From contig NZ_BMMS01000008.1 of the NCBI RefSeq assembly GCF_014646055.1, forward strand, positions 62,001-126,000: a stretch of DNA of 64,000 nucleotides. Reading direction: 5' to 3'. The position numbers and the translations under genes were made by a program. Below the pieces are notes generated by a model. The model saw nothing but the letters and a program-made list of their open reading frames with translations, ran no database searches and was not told the origin of the DNA. The stretch is from Wenjunlia tyrosinilytica. GTDB taxonomy: Bacteria > Actinomycetota > Actinomycetes > Streptomycetales > Streptomycetaceae. Below are positions 54,216 through 62,829 of the stretch, piece by piece. How positions within the stretch are numbered: the stretch's first letter is position 1; each line of letters begins with the position of its first letter.

Positions 54216-54914
54216 TTGTACCTCGATCACCGCGCACACCGTCCAGGATCGGCGGCCGAGCACGCGCTCCAGGAGGAGTTGGGCACGGTCGCGCGTGCCG
54301 AGCGCTTCTACGAGGACCAGGTGCTGGACCATCTCAACCCCCGCATGCGCGAGTTCGCCGCCTGCCAGGAGATGTTCTTCCTGTCGACCGCCGACGCCAA
54401 GGGCGAGTGCGACAGCACCTTCCGAGCCGGGCCGCCGGGCTTCCTCCACGTCTTCGGGCCCAAGTCCCTTGCCTACGCCGAGTACCGCGGCAACGGCGTG
54501 ATGGCGAGCCTGGGCAACATCCGGGAGAACCCGCACGTCGGCATGCTCCTCATCGACTTCGAGCGGGACCGGATCGGCCTGCACATCAACGGCCGTGCCA
54601 CCTTGCTGACGGACGGGCAGATCCGCTCCGTCCATCCGCTGCTGCCGTTCGACCCGGTCCCCGGCCGCCGCCCGCAGGCATGGGTGGAGATCGAGGTCGA
54701 GGAGGCCTACATCCACTGCTCCAAGCACATCCCGCGGATGGCCAGGCAGCCCACGAAGGGGGGCCGTGCCTGGGGCACGGACGACGTCAAGCGCAAGGGC
54801 GGCGACTTCTTCGGCGCCGCGGCCGACCGGCTCGCCGCGCTGGGCAAGCCGGAGCCGGTGGAGTCCGAGCCCCGGCAGAAGGAGCCGGAGCCGTTCAGCG
54901 GGTGGTTCCGCTGA
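54216..54914 (+). CDS. PPOX-fold flavin-binding oxidoreductase (pyridoxamine oxidase-like)
   Basis: 232 residues: LDHRAHRPGSAAEHALQEEL, then MREFAACQEMFFLSTADAKG and PGFLHVFGPKSLAYAEYRGN, a split-barrel PPOX family pattern with a flavin site. It lies 92 bases after the globin-reductase and probably shares its mRNA, suggesting joint redox or nitrosative-stress work. TTG 54216 is preferred for AGGGGAAA upstream; GTG 54180 is the alternative. The substrate is unknown. Confidence 0.78.
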   Translation: MYLDHRAHRPGSAAEHALQEELGTVARAERFYEDQVLDHLNPRMREFAACQEMFFLSTADAKGECDSTFRAGPPGFLHVFGPKSLAYAEYRGNGVMASLGNIRENPHVGMLLIDFERDRIGLHINGRATLLTDGQIRSVHPLLPFDPVPGRRPQAWVEIEVEEAYIHCSKHIPRMARQPTKGGRAWGTDDVKRKGGDFFGAAADRLAALGKPEPVESEPRQKEPEPFSGWFR

Positions 54915-54952
54915 AGGCTGCCCCGCCCCGGCCGATCCGACTCACCCGGCCC

Positions 54953-55100
54953 GTACCCGCTCACCCGTCCCCGCTCACGCCGGCCTGTACCCGCTCACCC
55001 GTCCCCGCTCACGCCGGCCTGTACCCGCTCACCCGTCCCCGCTCACGCCGGCCCGTACCCGCTCACGCTCACCCGTCCCCGCTCACCCGGCCCGGGCCCC
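54953..55100. repeat. 34-bp tandem repeats before the NUDIX gene end
   Basis: A 34-bp unit beginning GTACCCGCTCACCCGTCCCC starts at 54953, 54987 and 55021, with a diverged fourth copy from 55055. The array fills the gap between two convergent genes and stops at the NUDIX stop codon. No spacers are present. Confidence 0.9.
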
Positions 55101-55102
55101 GC

Positions 55103-55645
55103 TCACCCCAGGTCGTCGCAGAGCAGCGCCCTGACCCCCTCGATGTTCGCGGACAGGTAGGCACGCAGCGACGGCGGAACGACCTCGACGGAGGCGATCC
55201 CGGCACGCGTGAACGGGATGCGCACGATCTCGTACTGCCCGACGGGCTCGTCCACCTCGGGTCCGTGCCTGCGTGAGGGGTCCATCGACGCCAGGCGGCA
55301 GACGAAGAAGAACTGGATCTTCACTCCGCTGCGGCCGTCCTCGGCGGTGTGCTCGACGGTGTCCACGAACGCCGGGACCACATCGACGACCTTGCCGCCG
55401 AGCTCCTCGTCGATCTCCCGGTGCAGCGCGTCGGTGACCGTGCTGTCCTCGGGCTCCATGCCCCCGCCCGGAGTGATCCAGTACGGGTCGCTGTCCGGCT
55501 TGGTGCGCTTGATCAGGACCAGGTCGGGCCCGTCCAGCACGATCGCGCGGGCGGTGCGCTTGACCACGGGCCGCATCGGCGGTGCGGGGCGGGCGGTGCC
55601 CCCGCGTTCCTCGGGCTGCTCGGCTGCGGCTCCATCGACGTGCAT
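55103..55645 (-). CDS. NUDIX hydrolase
   Basis: 180 residues with the NUDIX box GGGMEPEDSTVTDALHREID then EELGG (about 77-100). It hydrolyses nucleoside diphosphate-linked compounds; which one is not predictable. The N-terminus (1-30) is Ala/Pro-rich. The ATG at 55645 has GGAGGAG upstream. It converges with the PPOX gene across the 34-bp repeats. Confidence 0.88.
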   Translation of the reverse strand: MHVDGAAAEQPEERGGTARPAPPMRPVVKRTARAIVLDGPDLVLIKRTKPDSDPYWITPGGGMEPEDSTVTDALHREIDEELGGKVVDVVPAFVDTVEHTAEDGRSGVKIQFFFVCRLASMDPSRRHGPEVDEPVGQYEIVRIPFTRAGIASVEVVPPSLRAYLSANIEGVRALLCDDLG

Positions 55646-55740
55646 GGACGCTCCTCCGGTCGCGTGGGCGGCACTGGATGGGAATGTGCCTTGGTCCAGG
55701 GGGTGTGAAACGTGACGGTGGCCACCGGCCTCGCCGCGGC

Positions 55741-56628
55741 CTACCACTCGGCCGCCGCCCGCAGCAGCCGCTCGTGCCCCAGCGCGATGTGCGGCTGGGT
55801 GAGCGTGCCGATGCGGGTCACGAGGAAGAACGTGCGCAGGGGCGGCACGGCGGGCTCCAGGAGGGCGACCAGGCCCCCCGCGGCCAGGTCGTCGCGGCAC
55901 AGGTAGCTGGGCAGGACGGCGACGCCCGCGCCCGCCCGCACGGTGTGGAGGACGGCTCTGAGGTCCGGTACGACGACCGATCCGGCGACGGAGGGCTTGG
56001 TGTCGAAGACGGCCGACCAGTAGCGGGAGACGAACGGCAGGTCCTCGTCGAAGTCGATCACGGGTGCCCCCTCGAGGACGCCCGGACCGCCCTCGGCCAC
56101 GGCCGGGTCGAGCCGCTCGCCCCACGAGGGGGAGGCGACCAGGACATCCTCCTCGTCGCACAGCGGCGTGGCGGTGAACAGCCGCCCGCGAGGCCGTGAG
56201 GTGGCGACGACGAGGTCGTAGTGCGCGGCGGCGAGGCCGTTGAGGTTCTCCTCGTCCCGGCCGAGGGAGACCCGCAGTCCGAGCCCGTCCGCGACGAGCA
56301 CGGCGAGGGCGGGCAGCACCCGGGCGGAGGTGAAGTCACGCGGCCCGGCCAGGTGGAGGGTGCGGACGGCGTCAGCGCCGAGGTCCGCCTCGGTGATCTC
56401 GGACAGCGCGTCGAGGTGCGGGGCGACCTTGTGGGCGAGTTCGTCCCCGACGGTGGTGGGGGCCACTCCGCGGGGCAGGCGCAGGAACAGGGGGCGGCCG
56501 ATCTGCCGCTCCAGGCTGCGTATCTGGCCGGTGACCGCGGGCTGGGACAGTCCGAGAAGCTGTGCGGCCCGCGTGAAGGAGCCCGCCCGGTGCACGGCGA
56601 CGAAGGTCCGCAACAGGGTCAGGTCCAC
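55741..56628 (-). CDS. LysR family transcriptional regulator
   Basis: 295 residues: an N-terminal winged helix (about 3-60, LTLLRTFVAVHRAGSFTRAAQLLGLSQPAVT) and a periplasmic-binding-type effector domain (about 90-290). GTG 56628 has AGGAGG seven bases upstream. An AT-rich island lies just upstream (about 56650-56685, with a CTAT...ATAG dyad), a likely binding site. Its targets are unknown; the nearest codirectional gene is the PLP lyase upstream. Confidence 0.88.
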   Translation of the reverse strand: MDLTLLRTFVAVHRAGSFTRAAQLLGLSQPAVTGQIRSLERQIGRPLFLRLPRGVAPTTVGDELAHKVAPHLDALSEITEADLGADAVRTLHLAGPRDFTSARVLPALAVLVADGLGLRVSLGRDEENLNGLAAAHYDLVVATSRPRGRLFTATPLCDEEDVLVASPSWGERLDPAVAEGGPGVLEGAPVIDFDEDLPFVSRYWSAVFDTKPSVAGSVVVPDLRAVLHTVRAGAGVAVLPSYLCRDDLAAGGLVALLEPAVPPLRTFFLVTRIGTLTQPHIALGHERLLRAAAEW

Positions 56629-56791
56629 AGCGCCGCCTCCTCGAACAGCGAACTATAAATATATCGATAGCTATTAGGCCTAACCGTGATTGGACACTGA
56701 CTCAGAGTCAACTACCGTTGGACCCGCGAGTCTCCGCGCGTTGATCATGGCCGCTCTCGGACGTCGGCCGATCCGCGCGGAGGTGGCGCAC

Positions 56792-56834
56792 CGGGGCGTG
56801 CGGGGCCACGAGGGGGGAGGTCCCGCACGCCCCG
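56792..56834 (-). terminator. Hairpin after the cystathionine lyase/synthase gene
   Basis: A 13-bp stem CGGGGCGTGCGGG with its complement, loop 17 bases, 60 bases after the stop. A second small dyad (AACGGGCC/GGCCCGTT, about 56849-56874) lies nearer the stop. Confidence 0.5.
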
Positions 56835-56894
56835 TCGTATCCACGCCAACGGGCCGCAGCCAACGGCCCGTTGCCGAGGAAGCGCCGAACCCGC

Positions 56895-58154
56895 TCAAGG
56901 GGCGGCCGACCACGTACGGGCCGCCGTGTCCAGAGCCTGCCGGACGTCGGCGACCAGGTCCCCCGGATCCTCCACGCCGACCGAGAAGCGGACGAACCCC
57001 GGCGCCACCGCGTCCCCGCCCCAGCGCCCGCGCCGTTCCGCGGTACTGCGCACCCCGCCGAAGCTGGTGGCCTCACCCACGAGCCGCAGCGCACCCAGAA
57101 ACGTTTCCGCGAACTCCTGGTCCGGCAGCGTGAACGAGACCACGGACCCGAACCGGCGCATCTGGCGCACGGCGAGGGCGTGCGCGGGGTCCCCGGGCAG
57201 ACCGGGGTGGCGCAGCCTGGTGACCTCCGGGCGTTCCACGAGAGCGGCGGCCAGCGCGAGGGCGTTGGCGCTCTGGCGGTCCACCCGCAACTGAAGCGTG
57301 GCCAGGGAGCGGTGGGCCAGCCACGCCTCCATCGGCCCGGGGATGGCGCCCACGGTCTTGCGCCACAGCCTCAGCTGCTCGGCGAGCGCGGGGTCCCGCA
57401 CGGCCGCGTAGCCGAGCAGGAGGTCGCCATGACCGCTGAGCGCCTTGGTCCCGCTGGCGACGGAGAAGTCGGCACCGAGGTCGAGGGGGCGCTGGCCCAG
57501 CGGCGTGGCCAGGGTGTTGTCGACGGCGACGAGGGCGCCCGCGGCATGGGCGGCGTCGGCGAGGCGGCGGATGTCGCACACGTCGAGGCCGGGGTTGGAC
57601 GGGGTCTCGATCCACAGCAACCGGGCCCCGTCGAGGACGTCGAGCTGCGCGTCGCCCGCCGTCGGCGCCAGCCGCACCCGGGCCCCGTACGACTCCAGGC
57701 GCTCGGCGAGCTTGCGGGCGGTGTAGTAGCAGTCGTCGGGCAGGACGACCGTGTCACCGGAGCGCACCTGGCTGAGCAGGACGGCGGAGACGGCGGCCAT
57801 GCCGGAGGCGAAGGCGACGGTCCCGACCCCGCCCGCGCCGCCGGACTCCAGGGTCGCGATGGCGTCCTCGAGCAGGGTCCAGGTGGGGTTCTCGTCCCGC
57901 CCGTACCGGTAGGGCCCGGTGGGCTCGCCCGGCAGGTGGTAGTGGGCGGCGAAGACCGGCCCCGGCAGGGTGGGGCGGTTGGGCTCGGCCGGGGGCAGGC
58001 CCGCGTGCGCGGCCAGGGTGCCGTCCCCCAGCGGAGTGCCGTCTCCCATGAGCGTCCCGTCCGCCCCGTCTCTCCCGTCCGCCTCTTCCCTCCCGTCCGT
58101 CCTGCCCGTCCCGTCCGCGTGGGGCGGCTGCCCCGGTGCCCGTTCCGCTTCCAT
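56895..58154 (-). CDS. Cystathionine gamma-synthase/lyase-type PLP enzyme
   Basis: 419 residues of the Cys/Met metabolism PLP family: YRYGRDENPTWTLLE, the PLP lysine in SGTKALSGHGD (about 235) and FRFSVGVEDP-like VRFSVGVEDPGDL near the end. It interconverts sulfur amino acids through cystathionine; lyase and synthase cannot be told apart from sequence alone. The first 60 residues are Gly/Asp/Thr repeats of low complexity. The ATG at 58154 is used, but a later ATG is possible. Confidence 0.85.
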   Translation of the reverse strand: MEAERAPGQPPHADGTGRTDGREEADGRDGADGTLMGDGTPLGDGTLAAHAGLPPAEPNRPTLPGPVFAAHYHLPGEPTGPYRYGRDENPTWTLLEDAIATLESGGAGGVGTVAFASGMAAVSAVLLSQVRSGDTVVLPDDCYYTARKLAERLESYGARVRLAPTAGDAQLDVLDGARLLWIETPSNPGLDVCDIRRLADAAHAAGALVAVDNTLATPLGQRPLDLGADFSVASGTKALSGHGDLLLGYAAVRDPALAEQLRLWRKTVGAIPGPMEAWLAHRSLATLQLRVDRQSANALALAAALVERPEVTRLRHPGLPGDPAHALAVRQMRRFGSVVSFTLPDQEFAETFLGALRLVGEATSFGGVRSTAERRGRWGGDAVAPGFVRFSVGVEDPGDLVADVRQALDTAARTWSAAP

Positions 58155-58371
58155 GGCGAGGATTGTCTCCCAGCGGGTGTGCGTCCGCGCCTTGGGCGCC
58201 AAAGATGCCCTCGACGACGATGGCCTCAATATGGCCTCAATGGCGATGACGATGACCTCAATATCGGGTGCGCGGGGCCAATATCGGGTGCGCGGGGCCG
58301 CCGTGCCTGCCTAAGCTCGGCTGATCCGCCGGACTGTGCGTGAGACAGCCCGGCCCGGCGCCGACCCCTCC

Positions 58372-59064
58372 TCACAGGGGGTCGGCGCCGTCCCCGTTCC
58401 CCGGCTCCTCCGCCAGCCGCCCGCGGACCTCGTCCATGAGGCCGGTGGCGGCGGCCTCGATGAGGTCCAGGCAGAGCTGGAAGCGCTCGATACCGCCGTA
58501 GTAGGGGTCGGGCACGTCCATCTCGTCCTCGGCAGCGCCGGGGTCGAACGAGCGCAGCAGCCGCACCTTCTCCACCTCGACGGGTCCGCGCGCGAGCCGG
58601 CGCAGGGCGAGGAGGTGCCCCTCGTCCAGCGCCACGACCAGGTCCCGCTCGGCGAACCACTCGGGCCGGAACTGGCGGGCGGTGTGCTCGTCCTCGTAGC
58701 CGTTGCGGGCGAGCACCGCCACGGTCCGCAGATCCGCGCCCTCACCCTCGAACCATCCGCCGGTGCCCGCGCTGTCCACCTCGACGCGGTGCGAGAGCCC
58801 GGCCTCGCGCACCCGGGCACGGAAGACCGACGCCGCCATCGGCGAACGGCAGATGTTCGCCGTGCAGACGAAGCACACCCGGTAGGCCGGGGGTCTCTTC
58901 GGTGGTCCGGTGACCCTTCTCCGGCCTCTTCCCCGGTCCTTGCGCCGGTCTTCCGGCTGGTCGTCGCGCTGGTCGCTGCTCTGGTCCTTGCGATCTTGTT
59001 TTCCGGGGGCTCGAGAGGCGCGGCGCAGTCCTCGCGGGGACGGGGCGGTCATGCCTTCCATCAT
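58372..59064 (-). CDS. ptpA: Low-molecular-weight protein tyrosine phosphatase (PtpA-like)
   Basis: 230 residues. The active-site loop CTANICRS (C-X5-R-S) near residues 67-74 and the DPYYGG aspartate loop near 175 are complete. In S. coelicolor PtpA acts on secondary metabolism; that protein is about 164 residues. Here about 60 extra, Arg/Lys/Asp-rich N-terminal residues precede the domain. No internal start near the domain is an initiation codon (the Val before it is GTC), so the tail is probably real. Start 59064 or 59052. Confidence 0.85.
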   Translation of the reverse strand: MMEGMTAPSPRGLRRASRAPGKQDRKDQSSDQRDDQPEDRRKDRGRGRRRVTGPPKRPPAYRVCFVCTANICRSPMAASVFRARVREAGLSHRVEVDSAGTGGWFEGEGADLRTVAVLARNGYEDEHTARQFRPEWFAERDLVVALDEGHLLALRRLARGPVEVEKVRLLRSFDPGAAEDEMDVPDPYYGGIERFQLCLDLIEAAATGLMDEVRGRLAEEPGNGDGADPL

Positions 59065-59137
59065 GGGCGATGGCCGCTCCCGGCGCTCCCGAGTTGTGCC
59101 CTGCCCGGCCGTTCTTCCGGAACCGGCCGGTGCCCGC

Positions 59138-59515
59138 TCAGTCGTCGTCCGGCAGGACCATGTTCAGGGCCCACGACACCACACTCACGATCAGGGCGCC
59201 CCAGAACGCGGCCACGAAGCCGCTCACATGGAAGTCCACCGAGAGCTTTCCGGACGCCCACGAGGTCAACCAGAGCATCAGCGCGTTCACCACGAAGGTG
59301 ATCAGACCGAGGGTGAGCACGAACAGGGGGAAAGAGAACAGCTTCACGACGGGCTTGACGAGGAAGTTCACGAGCCCGAAGAGCAGGGCGACGAGCACCA
59401 GGGTCAGCGACTTGTCCCAGGTGCTGCCGCCGGTCAGCGCTATCCCGGTGACGATCCAGGTGGCCACACCGATGGCCACGGCGTTGGCCAGGGTCTTGAC
59501 GAGGAAGTTCTTCAT
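59138..59515 (-). CDS. Holin-like (phage holin 4 superfamily) membrane protein
   Basis: 125 residues with three to four membrane segments (about 8-28, 38-75, 95-120), MKNFLVKTLANAVAIGVATW start and a DDD end. It belongs to the widespread actinobacterial phage holin family IV set; it is not near lysis genes, so a holin role is doubtful. A general membrane function is more likely. Confidence 0.82.
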   Translation of the reverse strand: MKNFLVKTLANAVAIGVATWIVTGIALTGGSTWDKSLTLVLVALLFGLVNFLVKPVVKLFSFPLFVLTLGLITFVVNALMLWLTSWASGKLSVDFHVSGFVAAFWGALIVSVVSWALNMVLPDDD

Positions 59516-59644
59516 GCGCCGATGGTGGCAGGCCGGGTGGTGGAACGTCGATCAAGCGGCCGCGATTGAATGAGTCCAGCGGCATGTCGCCAGAGGCGTG
59601 CCGGGACGGGTACGACGCCCGTCGGCACGGAAGGACCACAGGCC

Positions 59645-59962
59645 ATGCAGGTGTTCCGGCTGGACGACCTCGAGGCGGAGCGCTCCGCGAATCGGGGCAA
59701 CTACCTGCGATTCCTCAACGAGCGGAATATGTCCGCCGGGCTGTACGCGCTCTCCCCCGGAGAGCTCGACACCCAGCAGCCGCACGGGCAGGACGAGATC
59801 TACCTGGTGGTGAGCGGCCGCGCCTCGATCACCGTGGGCTCCGAGACCGCCCATGTGGCGCGCGGCAGTGTGGTCTACGTTCCCGCGGGGGTGCCGCACC
59901 GCTTCCACCACATCACGGAGGACCTGCGGGTCATGGTGGTCTTCTCCCCGCCCGAGGCGTAG
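59645..59962 (+). CDS. Cupin domain protein
   Basis: 105 residues: a small beta-barrel with metal-site motifs HGQDEIYLVVSGRASI (cupin motif 1) and VPAGVPHRFHHI (motif 2). It may be an isomerase or sensor; the activity is unknown. The ATG at 59645 has GGAAGGA upstream. tenA follows 75 bases later in the same direction. Confidence 0.85.
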   Translation: MQVFRLDDLEAERSANRGNYLRFLNERNMSAGLYALSPGELDTQQPHGQDEIYLVVSGRASITVGSETAHVARGSVVYVPAGVPHRFHHITEDLRVMVVFSPPEA

Positions 59963-60037
59963 CCGGTCCCAACGCCGCGTCCGCCCGAGCACGGCCGGTC
60001 CGAAGCGTAGAGAGCGTAGAAGGAGCAAGCGCCAACC

Positions 60038-60697
60038 ATGCGATCGCTGTCCGAAGAACTGTGGGCGAGCGCCGAGTCGACCTACGCGTCGATCCTCGGC
60101 CACCCCTTCCTCCAGGGGCTGACCGACGGGACCCTGCCCCGTGACGCCTTCCGCCACTTCGTCGTGCAGGACTCGCACTACCTGCGCGACTACGCCCGCG
60201 CGCTCGCGGTGTGCGCGGCCAAGGCGCCGACCGAGGACGATGTGCGCTCCTTCGCCGACGACGCGGTGGGGGCCATCGCCGCGGAGCAGGAGATGCACGC
60301 CGGGTTCATGGCCGAGCTCGGCGGCGAGCGGCCCGAGGACGCGGTCGTGCTGCCGACCACCCGCGCCTACACCAGCTATCTGCTGGCCACGGTGCACGGG
60401 GGCTCCTTCACCGACGGACTGGCCGCCGTGCTGCCCTGCTACTGGATCTACGCCAGGGTCGGCACCGAACTGCTCGCCAAGTCCTCGCCCGATCCCCTCT
60501 ACGCCCGCTGGATCGCCGCCTACGGCGACGAGGCGTTCCAGTCCGTCGTCCGCAGGGTGCTCGGCATCGCCGACCGGGTCGGGCAGGACTGCTCGCCGGC
60601 GCAGCGGCGCGGGGCGGTCGAGCACTTCACCACCACCGCCAGGTACGAGTGGATGTTCTGGGACGCCGCCTGGCGGAAGGAGTCCTGGCCGGTGTGA
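60038..60697 (+). CDS. tenA: TenA family thiaminase II / aminopyrimidine aminohydrolase
   Basis: 219 residues, all-helical TenA fold with the active-site Cys in AAVLPCYWIYARVG (about residue 132) and FVVQDSHYLRDYARAL. TenA salvages thiamine pyrimidine breakdown products. thiC, the pyrimidine synthase, lies about 2 kb away on the other strand, consistent with a thiamine setting. It follows the cupin gene. Confidence 0.88.
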   Translation: MRSLSEELWASAESTYASILGHPFLQGLTDGTLPRDAFRHFVVQDSHYLRDYARALAVCAAKAPTEDDVRSFADDAVGAIAAEQEMHAGFMAELGGERPEDAVVLPTTRAYTSYLLATVHGGSFTDGLAAVLPCYWIYARVGTELLAKSSPDPLYARWIAAYGDEAFQSVVRRVLGIADRVGQDCSPAQRRGAVEHFTTTARYEWMFWDAAWRKESWPV

Positions 60698-60798
60698 CCC
60701 GTAGGGGGCGAATCCGGGACCTATGGGGACTCGGGTGTGCCCGGGGAAGCGCCCCCCGCCCGTAGCATCGAAGGCAGGCGACAAGGAGGCCGGACGAG

Positions 60799-60993
60799 AT
60801 GAAGAAGCTGTTCGAAGAGCTGCCGGGATGGGTGCGCTGGGGCGTGATCCCGGTGCTCGCCCTGCTGGTCTTCGGCTCCGTGATCATGAAGATCATCGGC
60901 GTCCTGGTCTTTCTGCTCTTCAAGGTGCTGCTGTTCGTGGCGGTGGTCGCCGCCGTGATCCTGGCGGCGAGGAAGTTCTCCAAGCGGGCATAG
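60799..60993 (+). CDS. DUF5326 family small membrane protein
   Basis: 64 residues, MKKLFEELPGWVRWGVIPVL, with two hydrophobic segments (about 13-33 and 35-58) and a basic end. It is a widespread streptomycete family of unknown function. The start is preceded by GGAGG-like CAAGGAGG. Confidence 0.75.
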   Translation: MKKLFEELPGWVRWGVIPVLALLVFGSVIMKIIGVLVFLLFKVLLFVAVVAAVILAARKFSKRA

Positions 60994-61056
60994 GACCGCG
61001 GGCGCCGGGTGGCGGCCGCCCTTGTCGGCGGCCGCCACCCGGCGCCTGTCCGTGCG

Positions 61057-62469
61057 CTACTCCTTCTCCTCCCGCAGCGGCACGCGCTGCACCGGCGGGG
61101 GAGCCGCCACGCCGTTGGCGGAGGGGGCCTTGGCGGCCTCGGCGCCATTCATCGTGGACAGCAGCTGCCGGGCCAGACCCAGCCCCGTGCCACCCATGGT
61201 CAGCGCCTTGGCGAACATGTCCGCCATACCGTCGGCGCCGTTGAGTACGACCATGTGGTCGACGTTCCTGAACGCCTCGGCGCCGGCCAGGACGATCTCC
61301 GGCCACTTCTCGGCGAGCTGCTGGGCGACGACCGCCTCCTGGTTGTCCGCGAGAGCCGCCGCCCTGGCCTTGATCGCCTCCGCCTCGGCCAGGCCCTTCG
61401 CCTTCGCCGACTCCGCGGCGGCGAGCCCCTTCGCCTTGGCGGCGCCCGCCTCCGCCTCACCCGTCGCGAGTGTCGCCGCGGCCTCCGCGGTCGCCGACAG
61501 CTCCGTCTCCTTGGCCTTCGCGTGCGCCGCGGAGATCCGTGCGTCACGGTCGGCCTCGGCCAGCGTCCGCCGCTCGTACGCGGCCGCGTCCGCGGGCTTG
61601 CGCACATCCGCCTGCAACTGCTGTTCGCGGCGGGCGGCCTCCAGCTCGGCGACCCGGGTCTCCTGGACGACGACCTCCTGCCGTGCCTGCGCCTCCGACA
61701 GCGGACCGGCCGCCCGCGCCGTCGCGGACGCCGTGTCCCGCTCCGCCTGGAATCCGGCCTGGAGGATCTCGCTGTCCCTCGTCGCCTCCGCCATCCGCGC
61801 CGCGGCCTTCTGCTCGGCCTCGGTGGCCAGCCGGTCCGCCTCCGCCTGCGCTATCCGCGCGTCCCGGCGCACGGCGGCGGTGTGCGGGGCGGCCAGGTTC
61901 TTGATGTACCCCGTGGGGTCCTCGATCTCCTGGATCTGCAGCGAGTCGATGATCAGCCCGAGCTTCTCCATCTCCGTGCCCGAGGCCACCCGGGTCTGCC
62001 CGGTCAGCTTCTCCCGGTCACGGATCATGTCCTCCACGGTCAGCCCGCCCACGATCGAGCGCAGATGCCCGGAGAAGACGTTGTGGACGCGCTCGGCCAT
62101 GTGCTTCTGCTGGTCCAGGAAGCGCCGGGCCGCGTTGGCTATGGAGACGTAGTCGTCCCCGACCTTGAAGATCACGACTCCGCGCACCTTCACGGGGATG
62201 CCCTGCTGGGTCACGCAGTCCACGGACAGCGCGGCCTCGTTGAGGTCGAGCGAGAGCTTGCGCACGACCTGCACCCCGGGCATGACGAGCGTTCCGCGAC
62301 CGGTGACGATGCGGAAGTCCATCCCTTCCCCGAGACCGTCCGTGCGGTGCTTGGACCCGGAGATGACCAGGGCCTCGTTCGGCTCGGCCACCCGCCACAT
62401 GAGTTTGAAGATGCCGATCAGGACCAAGACTGCGGCGAGGCCAGCCCCCGCCAGGACGCCGACAACCAT
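61057..62469 (-). CDS. Flotillin / SPFH-domain membrane protein
   Basis: 470 residues: an N-terminal membrane segment (about 3-25), an SPFH/band-7 domain (about 30-200) and a long Ala/Glu-rich coiled coil (about 210-380) typical of flotillins. It likely organises membrane microdomains or membrane protein complexes. It ends with a Pro/Ala-rich tail. The neighbours (DUF5326, thiC) do not suggest a specific partner. Confidence 0.88.
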   Translation of the reverse strand: MVVGVLAGAGLAAVLVLIGIFKLMWRVAEPNEALVISGSKHRTDGLGEGMDFRIVTGRGTLVMPGVQVVRKLSLDLNEAALSVDCVTQQGIPVKVRGVVIFKVGDDYVSIANAARRFLDQQKHMAERVHNVFSGHLRSIVGGLTVEDMIRDREKLTGQTRVASGTEMEKLGLIIDSLQIQEIEDPTGYIKNLAAPHTAAVRRDARIAQAEADRLATEAEQKAAARMAEATRDSEILQAGFQAERDTASATARAAGPLSEAQARQEVVVQETRVAELEAARREQQLQADVRKPADAAAYERRTLAEADRDARISAAHAKAKETELSATAEAAATLATGEAEAGAAKAKGLAAAESAKAKGLAEAEAIKARAAALADNQEAVVAQQLAEKWPEIVLAGAEAFRNVDHMVVLNGADGMADMFAKALTMGGTGLGLARQLLSTMNGAEAAKAPSANGVAAPPPVQRVPLREEKE

Positions 62470-62732
62470 CGGCTCATGCCCCCTTCACGGCCTCCTCCGC
62501 GCGCCCGCCGGACGCGGGCCGGGCGAGGCCTACGCACGTGAGTGTCCGCCGGGGGAGGCGGGAGGTGAAGGACCGGGCGGGTTCTGGCGAGGTACTGGTG
62601 CAGTGCTGGGCCGAAACAATGACGGGCCAAGGAGTTTGAGGCACGGTCAGGTGTTCGAGGAGTGCTCGGCACAGGGCCTTCGGCGAGGTGGGCGAGCCGG
62701 GCGAGGCGGGGGCCGGCCGGGGGAGCCGGGGC

Positions 62733-62815
62733 GGCCGGAACGCCACCCACCGCCTCACGGCGGCGTTCCGGTGGCCTTCCGGCGGCGCTCCGGTGGCTTC
62801 CCGGCGGCGTTCCGG
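62733..62815. repeat. GC-rich short repeats and hairpins downstream of thiC
   Basis: Units like TTCCGGCGGCGTTCCGGTGGC recur in direct and inverted form in the gap between the SPFH gene start and the thiC stop. They probably include the thiC terminator. The rest of 62470-62732 shows no gene. Confidence 0.5.
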
Positions 62816-62829
62816 CCGGCGCCCCCGTG

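Noticed and set aside
54953-55100. CRISPR array
   Set aside because: The 34-bp units are contiguous with no spacers and no cas genes are nearby.
55703-55718. Possible parS (TGTGAAACGTGAC)
   Set aside because: Only a half site; the left arm does not complement it.
56690-57133. 147-codon plus-strand ORF beside LysR
   Set aside because: It runs through hairpins and antisense into the PLP enzyme gene; no start signal is visible.
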